This document shows, in pieces, positions 1 through 8,039 of a DNA stretch of 64,000 nt; position 1 is the stretch's first letter; each line of letters starts with the position of its first letter. The position numbers and the translations under genes were made by a program. The notes under the pieces were generated by a model. It ran no database searches. It saw only the letters and a list, made by a program, of their open reading frames with translations, and had not been told where the DNA came from. This stretch comes from CADEED01 sp041395625 (GTDB lineage: Bacteria > Pseudomonadota > Gammaproteobacteria > Steroidobacterales > Steroidobacteraceae): the NCBI GenBank assembly GCA_041395625.1, contig JAWLAE010000004.1, forward strand, positions 186,001 through 250,000, written 5' to 3'.

Positions 1-15
1 CTAGTCCCCCAGCCA
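1..15 (+). tRNA. 3' end of a tRNA, probably tRNA-Gln (truncated by window edge)
   Basis: The first 15 bases read ctagtcccccagcca. They match the end of a T-arm, a 3' acceptor strand TCCCCCA, a discriminator G and an encoded CCA. Gammaproteobacterial tRNA-Gln genes end in the similar CCCCAGCCA. A strong intrinsic terminator follows five bases later, as expected after a tRNA gene. The body of the tRNA is outside the window, so the anticodon cannot be read and the identity is inferred. Confidence 0.55.
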
Positions 16-19
16 CTTC

Positions 20-50
20 AGAGCCCCGCCGTGTGCGGGGCTCTGTCTTT
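20..50 (+). terminator. Intrinsic terminator after the tRNA
   Basis: A perfect 10-bp stem (AGAGCCCCGC / GCGGGGCTCT) with a 5-base loop is followed by GTCTTT. It sits between the tRNA end and the ATG at 65. It would end the tRNA transcript and insulate the DUF885 gene, whose GGAG ribosome site lies just after it at 52-55. Confidence 0.8.
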
Positions 51-64
51 CGGAGCCTGCGGCC

Positions 65-1861
65 ATGCGTAGTACTTTGTTGGTGATCGTTGCCATTCTA
101 GGTGCCGGTGTTGCCGAGGCGGCGGGCAAAGATGCGCCGACCGCGCAGCTGGAGCAGCTGTACGCCGAGTTCTGGGACGAGAATCTCGCGCTGAATCCGC
201 TCCGTGCCACGTTCGTCGGCGACCCGCGCTACAACGATCGGCTGCCGAATTTCCTCTCGTCCGACTACCAACGGACGATGCGCGAGTTCCAGCAGCGTTA
301 CCTGAATCGAGCCCGTGCTGTCGGTTCGGATGATCTCGCAGGCCAGGCGCGATTGTCGTACGAGATCTTCCTGCGCGATCGCGCGATGGCACTCGAAGGC
401 ATGCAGTTTCCGGATCGACTGCAGCCGATCGATCAGTTCGGCAGCGTGGCGAGTCTGATCGCACAGCTCGGCTCCGGTACGAATGCGCAACCGTTCGTAA
501 CAGTTGCCGACTATGACAACTGGTTGCGCCGAGCCGGCCAGGTGCCGACATTGTTCGATCAGGCGATCGCCAATATGCGCGAGGGTATTGCGCAGGGCGT
601 GGTGCAGCCGCGCGTGTTGATGGTCAAGGTGCTGCCACAACTCGACGCGCTGATCGTCGACGAGCCGGAGAAAAGCGTGTTCTGGGGGCCGATCGACATG
701 CTGCCGGAGGGATTCTCTGCGGCCGATCGCGTGCGGCTCACCGCGGCCTATCGTGCGTTGGTCAGCGACGTACTCATGCCCAGCTACCGTAAGCTGCGCG
801 CCTTCATCGCCGACGAATATTTGCCCAGGACGCGTGCGACTGTCGGCCTCGACGCCTTGCCGAATGGCCAGGCCTGGTATGCCTACCAGGTGCGCGACAA
901 TACAACTACCAACCTGACACCTGCAGAGATCCATGTTATCGGTCTGGCTGAGGTGGCGCGGATCCATGCCGACATGCGCGAGGTTGCGACACAGCTCGGT
1001 TATCCGGCGCAGGATGGCGAAGTGGATCTCGCTGGTTTTTTCCGATGGATGAAAGACCGGCCCGATATGTACTTCGCTTCGCGCGAAGAATTGCTGCAGA
1101 GCTTCCGGGCGTTCCGCACGCAGATCGATCCGTTGCTGCCGCAGTATTTCAACCTGCGACCGCGCGCAGAGTACGAGATTCGAACCTACGAGCCGTTCCG
1201 CGAAGCCTCCGCGGCGGCCGGCTCCTACCAGGGTCCTTCGCAGGACGGGACGCGGGCTGGCATTTTCTACGTCAATGCATTCGATCTGAAGGCGCGGCCG
1301 CGCTGGACCCGCAATTCGCTGGCGCTGCATGAGGCCGCGCCAGGCCATCATTTCCAGATCGCTCTGCAGCAAGAACTGTCGAGCCTGCCTATGTTTCGTC
1401 GCTTTGGCGGCGAGACCGCGTTCGCCGAAGGCTGGGGGCTTTACGCTGAGCACTTGGGCTACGAGATGGGCGCCTACGAGGATCCAGTGCAGCATTTTGG
1501 CGCGCTCGACGCTGAGCTGTGGCGCGCCATTCGTCTCGTTGTCGACACGGGTCTGCATTCCAAAGGCTGGTCGCGGCAGCAAGTGCTCGACTACATGTAC
1601 GCGAATTCGCCCGTGGAGCCGACTCGCGCGATCGCGGAAGCAGAGCGGTTCATGGCCATGCCCGGTCAGGCTCTCGCGTACAAGATCGGCCAGCTGAAGA
1701 TCCTGGAACTGCGCAAGCTTGCCGAGGCGCAGTTGGGTGAGCGCTTCGATATTCGTGCCTTTCACGACGAAGTGCTGCGCGATGGGTCGGTGCCGCTCGA
1801 GGTGCTCGAGGAAAAAATTGCTCGCTGGCTAGCGGCGCAGGTTAGTAAGTTCGAGAAGTGA
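65..1861 (+). CDS. Secreted DUF885 family protein (putative zinc metallopeptidase-like)
   Basis: This 598-residue protein has a signal peptide (hydrophobic residues 3-16, likely cleavage after the AEA near residue 19), so it is probably periplasmic or extracellular. It carries the hallmark DUF885 motif HEAAPGHH at residues 422-429 and a downstream EGWGLYAE with Glu455. These resemble the HExxH-plus-Glu zinc sites of gluzincin peptidases. The family is widespread in proteobacteria and its substrates are largely unknown, so peptidase activity is an inference from the motif. The start is the ATG at 65, with GGAG 10 bases upstream. The last codons overlap the next gene by 4 bases (GTGA), so the two are probably translated together. 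Confidence 0.85.
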   Translation: MRSTLLVIVAILGAGVAEAAGKDAPTAQLEQLYAEFWDENLALNPLRATFVGDPRYNDRLPNFLSSDYQRTMREFQQRYLNRARAVGSDDLAGQARLSYEIFLRDRAMALEGMQFPDRLQPIDQFGSVASLIAQLGSGTNAQPFVTVADYDNWLRRAGQVPTLFDQAIANMREGIAQGVVQPRVLMVKVLPQLDALIVDEPEKSVFWGPIDMLPEGFSAADRVRLTAAYRALVSDVLMPSYRKLRAFIADEYLPRTRATVGLDALPNGQAWYAYQVRDNTTTNLTPAEIHVIGLAEVARIHADMREVATQLGYPAQDGEVDLAGFFRWMKDRPDMYFASREELLQSFRAFRTQIDPLLPQYFNLRPRAEYEIRTYEPFREASAAAGSYQGPSQDGTRAGIFYVNAFDLKARPRWTRNSLALHEAAPGHHFQIALQQELSSLPMFRRFGGETAFAEGWGLYAEHLGYEMGAYEDPVQHFGALDAELWRAIRLVVDTGLHSKGWSRQQVLDYMYANSPVEPTRAIAEAERFMAMPGQALAYKIGQLKILELRKLAEAQLGERFDIRAFHDEVLRDGSVPLEVLEEKIARWLAAQVSKFEK

Positions 1862-2352
1862 GTCACGCACAGTCAGCCACGTTCCAGTTGCTCAGTCGCC
1901 ATAGGGGTGTCTGGGAGGGACGCTATACGCATCTCGACGGCAGTACCTTCGCTGTGCGGGAAGTGCAGATTTTTCGCCTCAGGGTGGAGTTGTTTCCGGA
2001 TACGGATCCTGCCTACCGACAGACCAGCCACTACTGGTGGCCCGACGGTCGCGAGCAGGAGGTGATCTACGAAGGCACGATGCGCGCTGAATCCCTGGTC
2101 ATCGATACCGAGCGCATGACCGGGGAATGTCGAGCCATCACGCGCGATACGCTGTACATGGAGTTTGGCTATCGCGCGACGCCGGATTTGCGCATAGCGG
2201 AGGTGATTCACTTGAGTGGCGATGACCGTCAGCGCGCGCGCACCTGGCATTGGTTGCGGGCCGGCGCACTCGAGCGGATCACCCTCGTCCGCGAACAGCG
2301 TACCAGTCTGGATCCGGCCGCCTGGCCCGCCACACACTACCGACCGGCTTAG
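1858..2352 (+). CDS. Small DUF3598-like (calycin-type) hypothetical protein
   Basis: A 164-residue soluble protein starts at a GTG that overlaps the stop of the DUF885 gene (GTGA), so translational coupling is likely. No signal peptide is visible. The N-terminal pattern LLSRHRGVWEGRYTHLD and the many short alternating beta-like segments resemble the lipocalin-like DUF3598 family, which has no firm function in bacteria. The assignment rests on pattern memory only. Coupling to a secreted DUF885 protein is the only functional hint. It could be an orphan calycin that binds a small ligand. Confidence 0.6.
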   Translation: MSHAQSATFQLLSRHRGVWEGRYTHLDGSTFAVREVQIFRLRVELFPDTDPAYRQTSHYWWPDGREQEVIYEGTMRAESLVIDTERMTGECRAITRDTLYMEFGYRATPDLRIAEVIHLSGDDRQRARTWHWLRAGALERITLVREQRTSLDPAAWPATHYRPA

Positions 2353-2442
2353 TCGCACCCGTTGCTGAAACGACACGCTCGACTCTCGTCAGCGCACGGG
2401 CCGCCGGCCCGAATATTGTATTGCGCTCAGGACAAGTCATCT

Positions 2443-2469
2443 TTGCGCGTTGGCAAAATATGTTTTAAT
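2443..2469 (+). promoter_or_regulatory. Candidate sigma-70 promoter for the TonB receptor
   Basis: The 182-base gap before the receptor gene contains an AT-rich island. A TTGCGC -35-like hexamer lies at 2443-2448 and TTTAAT at 2464-2469, with a 15-base spacer (16 if TTAATT is used). The putative start point lies about 60 bases before the ATG, and a G-rich ribosome site (ggggggt) precedes the ATG. No clear Fur box was seen. Confidence 0.4.
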
Positions 2470-2534
2470 TGTAGCTGAACGCGGCCCACGAATGCCGCGC
2501 ATAACGACAGATTGAAGTACTTGGGGGGTCGGTC

Positions 2535-4931
2535 ATGCAGCGCTCGCAGATTCATGTTGGTTTTTGGTTACGATCGGTATCGCTGGCGGCGATTGCCGTG
2601 ACCTTGGCAGTGCCCGTCGTGCAGGCGCAGGAAAGCGGCCTGATGGAGATCGTCGTCACCGCGCGCAAGCGCGAGGAAAGCCTGCAGGATGTGCCGATTT
2701 CGATTTCGGCGTTCAGTACCAAGGCCGTAGAAGAGCTCGGCTTGCAGAGCATCGACGACATTGCGCGCTTCACGCCCGGCTTGTCGTTCACCAGCGCGTT
2801 TGGCCGTGCGCCTGGCTCGAATCGCCCGTCGGTCCGCGGTGTCACCACCGTCCTGAACGGCATCGGTAACGCGTCCGCTGCCAGTACATTCATCGATGGT
2901 GTGTACATCGGCGGATCCACGCAATCGACTGAGCTGTTCAACATTGAGCGGGTCGAAATCCTGAAGGGGCCGCAGTCGGCGCAGTATGGTCGCGGTACCT
3001 ACGCTGGCGCCATCAATTACGTGACGCGCAAGCCCAGTCGGGAACTGGAGGGCGCAGTGGACGTGACACTCGCCGAGCACGATGATCGCCGCGTGTCTGG
3101 ATGGGTCAGTGGCCCACTCGGCGAGCGAGCCGGGTTCTACTTGGCCGCTGGTCATGATGAGTACGGCGGTGACTACCGCAACACGCTGGGCCGTGGCGAG
3201 AAAGTCGGCAGTGAGGAGTCCGACAGCGTTACCGGCAAGATCCGATTCCAGCCCAGCGACAGTCTCGATTTGACCCTCAAGCTGGGCTATCAGAAGACTG
3301 AAGATGGTCATTTCGCAATCGCATTGCAACCGCGCACGTTGAACAACTGCTGCTTCCGAAACGCAGCGTTTCCACGGGCTCGTGAGTACTACGACGGCGT
3401 CGTGCCGGACGTCGAATCCGTCAAGCTGTTCACCGATGTATTCGACAACGTCGGCGGCGCGGGCACTCGCCTCGATCGCAAGCTCGGATCGCTGATCATC
3501 AATTGGAGCTTTGGTGACGGCTATACTCTGAGCAGCCTGAGCGGGTTTACGCGCGATACGGTCGATACGAACATCGACGTGTCGTATGGGGGTTACGATC
3601 CCATCCCGTTGTTCATTCCGGCATTTGGCGTGGATCTCGAGGGTCAGTTCCTGCGCATCCAGTCGCAGGATCAGAAGGATTTCTCGACGGAGCTGCGCGT
3701 GTCATCACCCGTCGAACGTCCATTGCGCTGGACCGCGGGCCTGTACTACTACGATGGCGAACAGCAGGACACACGCAACGATCGTGTGATTCCGCCGGGC
3801 GCCGTGTCGGGTCGTGTCGGCCAGATTCTCGACAACGGTGATCTGGACACCGATTCGATTACCAATACGGCGGTATTCGCCGGCGTCGAGTACGACTTCA
3901 CCGATCGGTTCAACGGCACGCTCGAGGCCCGCTACGCCGAGGACAAGATCGAAGTGCTGTCTCTGAACGACAACAGTAACGTTCTGCGGCACGTTGGTGA
4001 TGGCAAATTCAAGAGCCTGACACCGCGCCTCACGCTGGGCTTCAAAGGTACTGAGCAGGTCAACTATTACCTCAACGTTGCCAAGGGCACCAAGCCCGGT
4101 GATTTCAACAGCAATACGCCGGTTGGGCGCGACGACCTGATTCCGGTCGACGAAGAAACAGTGTGGAACTATGAGGTTGGCGTCAAGACGACGCTGTTGA
4201 ACGGCCGCGCCATCTTCAACGCTGCGCTCTACATGCTCGACCTGGCGGATCAGCAATTGACGCAGGTCGTGGAGATTGGGAACGGCCAGACGGCGTCGGT
4301 GGTGCAGAACGTTGGCAAGTCCGAGGTCAAGGGCCTCGAGCTGCAGTTCAACGGGCAGATGACCGATCGGCTGACGCTGATGACAACCTACAGCTACACG
4401 GATTCGGAGATTACCGAGTACATCAACGTCGATCAGGCGGATATCAACGGTTGGGACGGCGTACTCGCAACGCTGGATCAGTTCGGTTCCGTGGCAGGCA
4501 AGAAGTCGCCACGTGTGCCGAAGCACATGGCCTCGGCCTTCTTGCGCTACGAAGTGCCGGGCGTCGATGACAAGCGCTGGTACGTGAGCGGGGATCTCAG
4601 CTACGAGAGCAGCAAGTTCTCGCAGGTGCACAACCTGGCCGAGACGGGCGCGCGCACGCTGGTCGGTCTGCGCTTCGGTGTCGACACGGACACCTGGTCT
4701 GGCTCGATCTGGGTCAAGAACCTGTTCGACGATCGCACGCCGCTCGATATTCTGCGGTACATCGATCGGCAGACGGGTACTTTGCCGACTTGCCAGAGTC
4801 AGTTGCCGGCAAGTTTGCCGCTCGCGCAGCGCAACCTACAGTGCGCCGGCACCTCGACCAGCCCGCGCGGCTTTGCGCTGACACTGCCACGCACGCGGCA
4901 GATCGGCGCCTCGCTCAACTTCAAGTTCTAG
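2535..4931 (+). CDS. TonB-dependent outer-membrane receptor
   Basis: This 798-residue protein has a cleavable signal peptide (cut after VQAQ near residue 32) and an N-terminal segment MEIVVTARKREESLQDVP typical of the TonB-box/plug start. A plug domain covers roughly residues 45-170, including RVEILKGPQSAQYGRGTYAGAIN. A 22-strand-type barrel follows and ends in the aromatic-terminated strand ASLNFKF. Such receptors import scarce ligands (siderophores, glycans, vitamins, hydrophobic compounds) using the ExbBD-TonB system. The substrate cannot be read from sequence. An adjacent Cys pair (NNCC, near residue 270) and two Cys near residue 755-775 in extracellular-looking loops are unusual. It seems to be a single-gene unit with its own promoter. 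Confidence 0.93.
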   Translation: MQRSQIHVGFWLRSVSLAAIAVTLAVPVVQAQESGLMEIVVTARKREESLQDVPISISAFSTKAVEELGLQSIDDIARFTPGLSFTSAFGRAPGSNRPSVRGVTTVLNGIGNASAASTFIDGVYIGGSTQSTELFNIERVEILKGPQSAQYGRGTYAGAINYVTRKPSRELEGAVDVTLAEHDDRRVSGWVSGPLGERAGFYLAAGHDEYGGDYRNTLGRGEKVGSEESDSVTGKIRFQPSDSLDLTLKLGYQKTEDGHFAIALQPRTLNNCCFRNAAFPRAREYYDGVVPDVESVKLFTDVFDNVGGAGTRLDRKLGSLIINWSFGDGYTLSSLSGFTRDTVDTNIDVSYGGYDPIPLFIPAFGVDLEGQFLRIQSQDQKDFSTELRVSSPVERPLRWTAGLYYYDGEQQDTRNDRVIPPGAVSGRVGQILDNGDLDTDSITNTAVFAGVEYDFTDRFNGTLEARYAEDKIEVLSLNDNSNVLRHVGDGKFKSLTPRLTLGFKGTEQVNYYLNVAKGTKPGDFNSNTPVGRDDLIPVDEETVWNYEVGVKTTLLNGRAIFNAALYMLDLADQQLTQVVEIGNGQTASVVQNVGKSEVKGLELQFNGQMTDRLTLMTTYSYTDSEITEYINVDQADINGWDGVLATLDQFGSVAGKKSPRVPKHMASAFLRYEVPGVDDKRWYVSGDLSYESSKFSQVHNLAETGARTLVGLRFGVDTDTWSGSIWVKNLFDDRTPLDILRYIDRQTGTLPTCQSQLPASLPLAQRNLQCAGTSTSPRGFALTLPRTRQIGASLNFKF

Positions 4932-4954
4932 GGAAGCACCGCACAGGTGCCACG
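4928..4954 (+). repeat. 27-base 3'-end repeat, copy A
   Basis: This segment starts on the TAG stop of the TonB receptor. It shares 23 of 27 bases with the segment at 14174-14200, which starts on the TAG stop of another gene. The invariant core is CGCACAGGTGCC. In this copy GCACC-GCACA-GGTGC can form a 5-bp hairpin. It may be a small REP-like 3'-UTR element. Only two copies were noticed by eye. Confidence 0.5.
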
Positions 4955-4992
4955 AGCGTAGTCGATCGCATGACAGACTGACGGGCCGGACC

Positions 4993-4998
4993 TACACT
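4993..4998 (+). promoter_or_regulatory. -10 box TACACT just ahead of pldA
   Basis: TACACT lies 9 bases before the ATG at 5008. If it is used, the RNA would start within about 3 bases of the start codon. No good -35 element or Shine-Dalgarno is visible. It belongs to the group of boxes placed immediately upstream of starts in this window. Confidence 0.35.
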
Positions 4999-5007
4999 GC
5001 AAGGTGT

Positions 5008-6003
5008 ATGTCCGGCCTTGCTGCTTATGCTGCTCGCGCGGCACGACGCGTGTGCGTGGTTGTCGCTTGCATCCTTGTGTGGCTGCTGCAGTCCGTTCCG
5101 GCGTTCGCCAGCGAAACGGACGCGTGCTACTCGGCGGCGGTGCATGCTGGACCGCCGGACATGACCGTGGCCGAGATCCGTCGCAGGTGCGAGCAGCAGA
5201 CGGTCGATGAATCGATCGAGGGTACGGCGATACAGCGCCGGCTGTTCGCGGAGTTCCAGACCATGGACCGGCCGTTCACCCTGACGACGCATCGCCCGAA
5301 TTACCTGCTGCCCGTAACGTACGTCACGGATCCCAACGACGCGCCCTTCCAGTTCGCAGCAGCCGGCGCTCGCCTCGACAACCTCGAGACGAAATTTCAG
5401 ATCAGCTTCAAAGTGCCGCTGCTGCGCGATGTCTTTGGCGCGGGCAATACCGTCTTCGGGGCCTACACCAATCAGTCGTGGTGGCAGGCGTATAACAGTC
5501 AGTCGTCATCGGCGTTCCGCGAGACCAATCACGAGCCAGAGGTCTTTCTGCGCCACTACGGTGGGCCGCGACTCTTCGGCTTCGATATCGCGGCTTGGGA
5601 CGTCGGCTTCGTGCACCAGTCCAATGGCCGACCCGAGCCGTTGTCCCGCAGCTGGAACCGCGTATTTGCAGGAGCAGCGGGGGAACTGGGCAACCTCGCG
5701 TTGTCGCTCAAGGGCTGGTATCGGCTGCCCGATTCCGACGACGACAATCCGGGCATGCAGCGCTATCTGGGGTACGGCGAGCTGCGCGCGTTCTATACGC
5801 CCAATCGCAATACGTTCGGCTTGATGCTGCGCCCGGGCAGCCGCAAGACTTCGCTCGAGCTGAGCTGGAGCTTTCCGCTCACCACGCAGTTGCGCTTCTA
5901 CGCGCTGTACTTCAATGGCTATGGTGAGAGCCTGCTCGACTACGACCGACACCTGGAACGAGTTGGCATCGGCATCGCGCTCAATGACTATCTGCAGAAT
6001 TGA
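5008..6003 (+). CDS. pldA: Outer-membrane phospholipase A (OMPLA)
   Basis: This 331-residue protein has a signal peptide ending near VPAFAS (about residue 33) and a 12-strand barrel pattern over the C-terminal 240 residues. The catalytic motif VHQSNGR contains His203 and Ser205, matching the His-x-Ser-Asn-Gly centre of OMPLA. The following SWNRV supplies the conserved Asn. The enzyme hydrolyses phospholipids misplaced in the outer leaflet of the outer membrane, is calcium dependent, and works as a dimer in the family. The N-terminal 60 residues after the signal are a family-typical extension with two Cys (near residues 39 and 61). It is a single gene that ends 13 bases before the convergent rpiA. 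Confidence 0.9.
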   Translation: MSGLAAYAARAARRVCVVVACILVWLLQSVPAFASETDACYSAAVHAGPPDMTVAEIRRRCEQQTVDESIEGTAIQRRLFAEFQTMDRPFTLTTHRPNYLLPVTYVTDPNDAPFQFAAAGARLDNLETKFQISFKVPLLRDVFGAGNTVFGAYTNQSWWQAYNSQSSSAFRETNHEPEVFLRHYGGPRLFGFDIAAWDVGFVHQSNGRPEPLSRSWNRVFAGAAGELGNLALSLKGWYRLPDSDDDNPGMQRYLGYGELRAFYTPNRNTFGLMLRPGSRKTSLELSWSFPLTTQLRFYALYFNGYGESLLDYDRHLERVGIGIALNDYLQN

Positions 6004-6016
6004 TTCGCCGGTTCGG

Positions 6017-6688
6017 CTATAGCTCGCGCACGCCGGCTGGCCCGCCGATCAAGACGACATCGGCGGGTCGCTGGGCAAACAACCCGACCGTGACGACGCC
6101 GGCAATCTGATTCAGCTCGCGTTCAGTGCGTGCCGGATCAGTGAGATCCAGGTTGTGGACGTCCAGAATCTGGTTGCCATTGTCGCTAGTGACGTTTTCA
6201 CGCCACACGGGCTGACCCCCGGCACGTACCAACTGGCGCGCGACGTACGATCGCGCCATCGGGATCACTTCTACCGGCAAGGGGAATGCACCCAGCACGT
6301 CAACGACCTTCGATTCATCGACGATGCATACGAAGCGAGCCGCAGCCGCTGCCACCACCTTCTCGCGGGTCAAGGCGGCGCCACCGCCCTTGATGAGTTG
6401 TCGATGGCGATTGGTCTCATCGGCACCGTCGACATACAGCGACAGGTCCCCGGCGACGTTCAGATCGACCACCTCGATGCGCGCTGCCCGCAGGAGCGCG
6501 GTGCTCGCATCAGAACTCGAGACGGCGGCGGCGACTCGCCGACCACTCTCCGCCAGTAGTCGAATGAACAGGTTGACGGTCGAACCTGTGCCGACCCCCA
6601 GCACCGCATGCTCCTCGACCCAGGCAAGTGCTGCGCGCGCCGCAGCAAGCTTTCCCGCTTGTTTTGCAGGGTTTTCGGCGTTTTTCAT
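6017..6688 (-). CDS. rpiA: Ribose-5-phosphate isomerase A
   Basis: This 223-residue protein interconverts ribose-5-phosphate and ribulose-5-phosphate in the pentose phosphate pathway. The diagnostic RpiA motifs are present: GTGST at residues 33-37, SSSDAST at 57-63, DGADE at 87-91 (active-site Asp) and KGGGAALTREK at 100-110. Length and motif order are normal. In E. coli rpiA also lies beside fau, 6S RNA and zapA, so this is conserved synteny, here with the intervening genes replaced by an EVE gene and a tiny peptide gene. Confidence 0.96.
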   Translation of the reverse strand: MKNAENPAKQAGKLAAARAALAWVEEHAVLGVGTGSTVNLFIRLLAESGRRVAAAVSSSDASTALLRAARIEVVDLNVAGDLSLYVDGADETNRHRQLIKGGGAALTREKVVAAAAARFVCIVDESKVVDVLGAFPLPVEVIPMARSYVARQLVRAGGQPVWRENVTSDNGNQILDVHNLDLTDPARTERELNQIAGVVTVGLFAQRPADVVLIGGPAGVREL

Positions 6689-6720
6689 GGACTACTCACT
6701 GCTGCGCTAATCCCAGATGC

Positions 6721-6749
6721 GACACTGCCCGCGCAAGGCGGGCAGTGTC
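6721..6749 (-). other. Perfect 12-bp hairpin between peptide gene and rpiA
   Basis: GACACTGCCCGC (6721-6732) pairs without mismatch with 6738-6749 around a 5-base loop. No T-run follows on either strand, so it is not a textbook intrinsic terminator. It could stabilise the 3' end of the peptide transcript or act with Rho. It is the second of two such hairpins downstream of the 16-codon gene. Confidence 0.75.
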
Positions 6750-6763
6750 TTCGAGTTTGAGAT

Positions 6764-6791
6764 GGCGAGCGTGAGCTTCCTCACGCTCGCC
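6764..6791 (-). other. Perfect 12-bp hairpin directly after the 16-codon gene
   Basis: GGCGAGCGTGAG (6764-6775) pairs perfectly with 6780-6791 around a 4-base loop. On the minus strand it begins 15 bases after the TAG of the tiny peptide gene. No U-tract follows. With the neighbouring hairpin it would give the short RNA a very structured 3' half. Confidence 0.75.
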
Positions 6792-6806
6792 AAGCTTTAC
6801 GGCCAG

Positions 6807-6857
6807 CTACTTCTTCTTAGCAGCTTTCTTCTTGGCCTTCTTCTTGGCTTTCGCCAT
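6807..6857 (-). CDS. 16-residue Lys/Ala-rich micro-peptide
   Basis: The reading frame encodes MAKAKKKAKKKAAKKK, which has ten Lys, five Ala and Met in 16 residues. A strong Shine-Dalgarno GGAG (6868-6865) sits 7 bases before the ATG. A good promoter lies about 30 bases further up, and two perfect hairpins follow the stop. This makes a complete small transcription unit, not a chance frame. The composition matches the tails of bacterial histone H1-like proteins, so binding to DNA, RNA or another polyanion is plausible. The same RNA could also act as a regulatory RNA. No function is known to me. It lies between rpiA and an EVE gene, where E. coli has serA. Confidence 0.72.
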   Translation of the reverse strand: MAKAKKKAKKKAAKKK

Positions 6858-6894
6858 GGCACTTCTCCAGTGGTTACGGGTTAGTCCAAGCGCG

Positions 6895-6922
6895 AGTATA
6901 TACACGCGATTGCAAATTACAA
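6895..6922 (-). promoter_or_regulatory. Sigma-70 promoter of the micro-peptide gene
   Basis: On the minus strand TTGTAA (6922-6917) and TATACT (6900-6895) are separated by 16 bases. This is one of the best promoter matches in the window. The predicted start near 6888 gives a leader of about 30 bases ahead of the ATG at 6857. Confidence 0.7.
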
Positions 6923-6975
6923 GCAACTGTGATCGCGCGCTGAGACGTGACGGGGGTCACGAATCACCCGCGGCA

Positions 6976-7440
6976 TCATTCGAGAGCGAGAATGAAGTTC
7001 CACTCTTGCCGCGTGAGCGGCGTGATCGACAGTCGATTGCCACGTCGTAGTAGCAGCATGTCGGCGAGCTCGGTGGTCGCGTGACTGCGTAGCTCATCGA
7101 GGCTGATCACGCGCTTCAGTCTGCGCTTGAGCCGGATGTCGACCGCATACCAGCGCGGATTCCCGAGGTTACTGTCAGCGTCGAAGTGGCGATGCTTGCG
7201 ATCGAACGCCGTTGGATCCGGGTAGCCAGTCGTCACGACATCGACCAACGCCACGATGCCCGGCACGGCGCAACTGGAGTGATACAGGAACGCCTGGTCC
7301 TTTTTTTGCATGGCATCGCGCAGCATGTTGCGGACCTGATAGTTGCGGACGCCGTCCCACATGGTCGTGCGCTGCGGCGCAGCCGCAAGATCATCGACGC
7401 CAAACGTTGTCGGTTCAGTTTTCATCAGCCAGTAATTCAT
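6976..7440 (-). CDS. EVE domain protein
   Basis: This 154-residue single-domain protein matches the EVE family: N-terminal MNYWLMKTEPTTFG, central MWDGVRNYQVRNMLRD and FLYHSSC. EVE domains have a PUA-like fold and are thought to bind modified bases in RNA or DNA. Proteobacterial members often lie beside fau, 6S RNA and zapA, as here. The ATG at 7440 overlaps the fau stop (ATGA), so it should be co-transcribed and translationally coupled with fau. An in-frame upstream extension of more than 100 codons lies inside fau and was rejected because the family starts at MNYWLMK. Confidence 0.9.
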   Translation of the reverse strand: MNYWLMKTEPTTFGVDDLAAAPQRTTMWDGVRNYQVRNMLRDAMQKKDQAFLYHSSCAVPGIVALVDVVTTGYPDPTAFDRKHRHFDADSNLGNPRWYAVDIRLKRRLKRVISLDELRSHATTELADMLLLRRGNRLSITPLTRQEWNFILALE

Positions 7441-8039
7441 GGTGCGCTCCGGTCCGTCGGCACGATGCCGGACTCTGTGGCGATCGCATCGCTGCGAATA
7501 TCGTGGGCTTGATCGGGAATAAGCGTCGCCACCTGTATGGTCGCCACCAGCGCCACCAGTCGCGGTCCGCGCCAGTGTTGGCGAAATCGTCGGAACGCCA
7601 ACGCACGATCGTAGTAGCCGGCACCGAAACCGAGCCGTGCGCCGCGCTGATCGACGCCCAAGGCCGGCAGGAAGATGCAATCCAGCCAGCGTGCCGACAG
7701 CGTTTCGTGGCCCAACGGCTCGAGGATGCCAAAGCGATTGCGCCGCCATTGACTGCCAGGCCGCACGAAGCGCATCGAGCACGCGCGGTAGTCGATGATG
7801 CGCGGCAGGTAAATCTGACAGTCGCGTTCTGCCGCCAGCTGCAACAGGGGTAGTGTCGGGATTTCATCCGGCAGCGGCAGATAGAGACCTATCCGCTTGC
7901 CCGGCCGGAACCAGCCGGCCGCGCGTACGTGACCGGCGATAGCTCGTGCGATGGTCTGGCGGTCGCTGGGCGACAGGCGGCGTCGCGCTGCGCGCAAAGA
8001 TGCACGCAGCGCCGCGCGTTCGGCGAGAAGAGGCGTCAC
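7437..8039 (-). CDS. fau: 5-formyltetrahydrofolate cyclo-ligase
   Basis: The protein converts 5-formyl-THF to 5,10-methenyl-THF with ATP. The family signature RLGFGAGYYDRAL lies in the C-terminal half, and the N-terminus LRAARRRLSPSDRQ aligns with the usual start region. The start is uncertain. An ATG at 8081 would add 14 codons but lies inside a conserved hairpin of 6S RNA, so it is probably not used. I chose the GTG at 8039 (200 residues). A TTG at 7997 would give the length closest to E. coli YgfA. The gene lies immediately downstream of 6S RNA, as in E. coli, where fau is made from the same precursor and has been linked to persister formation. Confidence 0.85.
   Translation of the reverse strand: MTPLLAERAALRASLRAARRRLSPSDRQTIARAIAGHVRAAGWFRPGKRIGLYLPLPDEIPTLPLLQLAAERDCQIYLPRIIDYRACSMRFVRPGSQWRRNRFGILEPLGHETLSARWLDCIFLPALGVDQRGARLGFGAGYYDRALAFRRFRQHWRGPRLVALVATIQVATLIPDQAHDIRSDAIATESGIVPTDRSAP

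Noticed and set aside
1175..1195. ATTCGAACC-like T-arm sequence suggesting a tRNA
   Set aside because: It lies inside the DUF885 coding sequence, and no cloverleaf can be built around it.
98..1765. A 555-codon open frame on the minus strand opposite the DUF885 gene
   Set aside because: It has no recognisable motifs, is rich in Arg/His as expected of antisense frames in high-GC DNA, and lies wholly under a well-supported gene.
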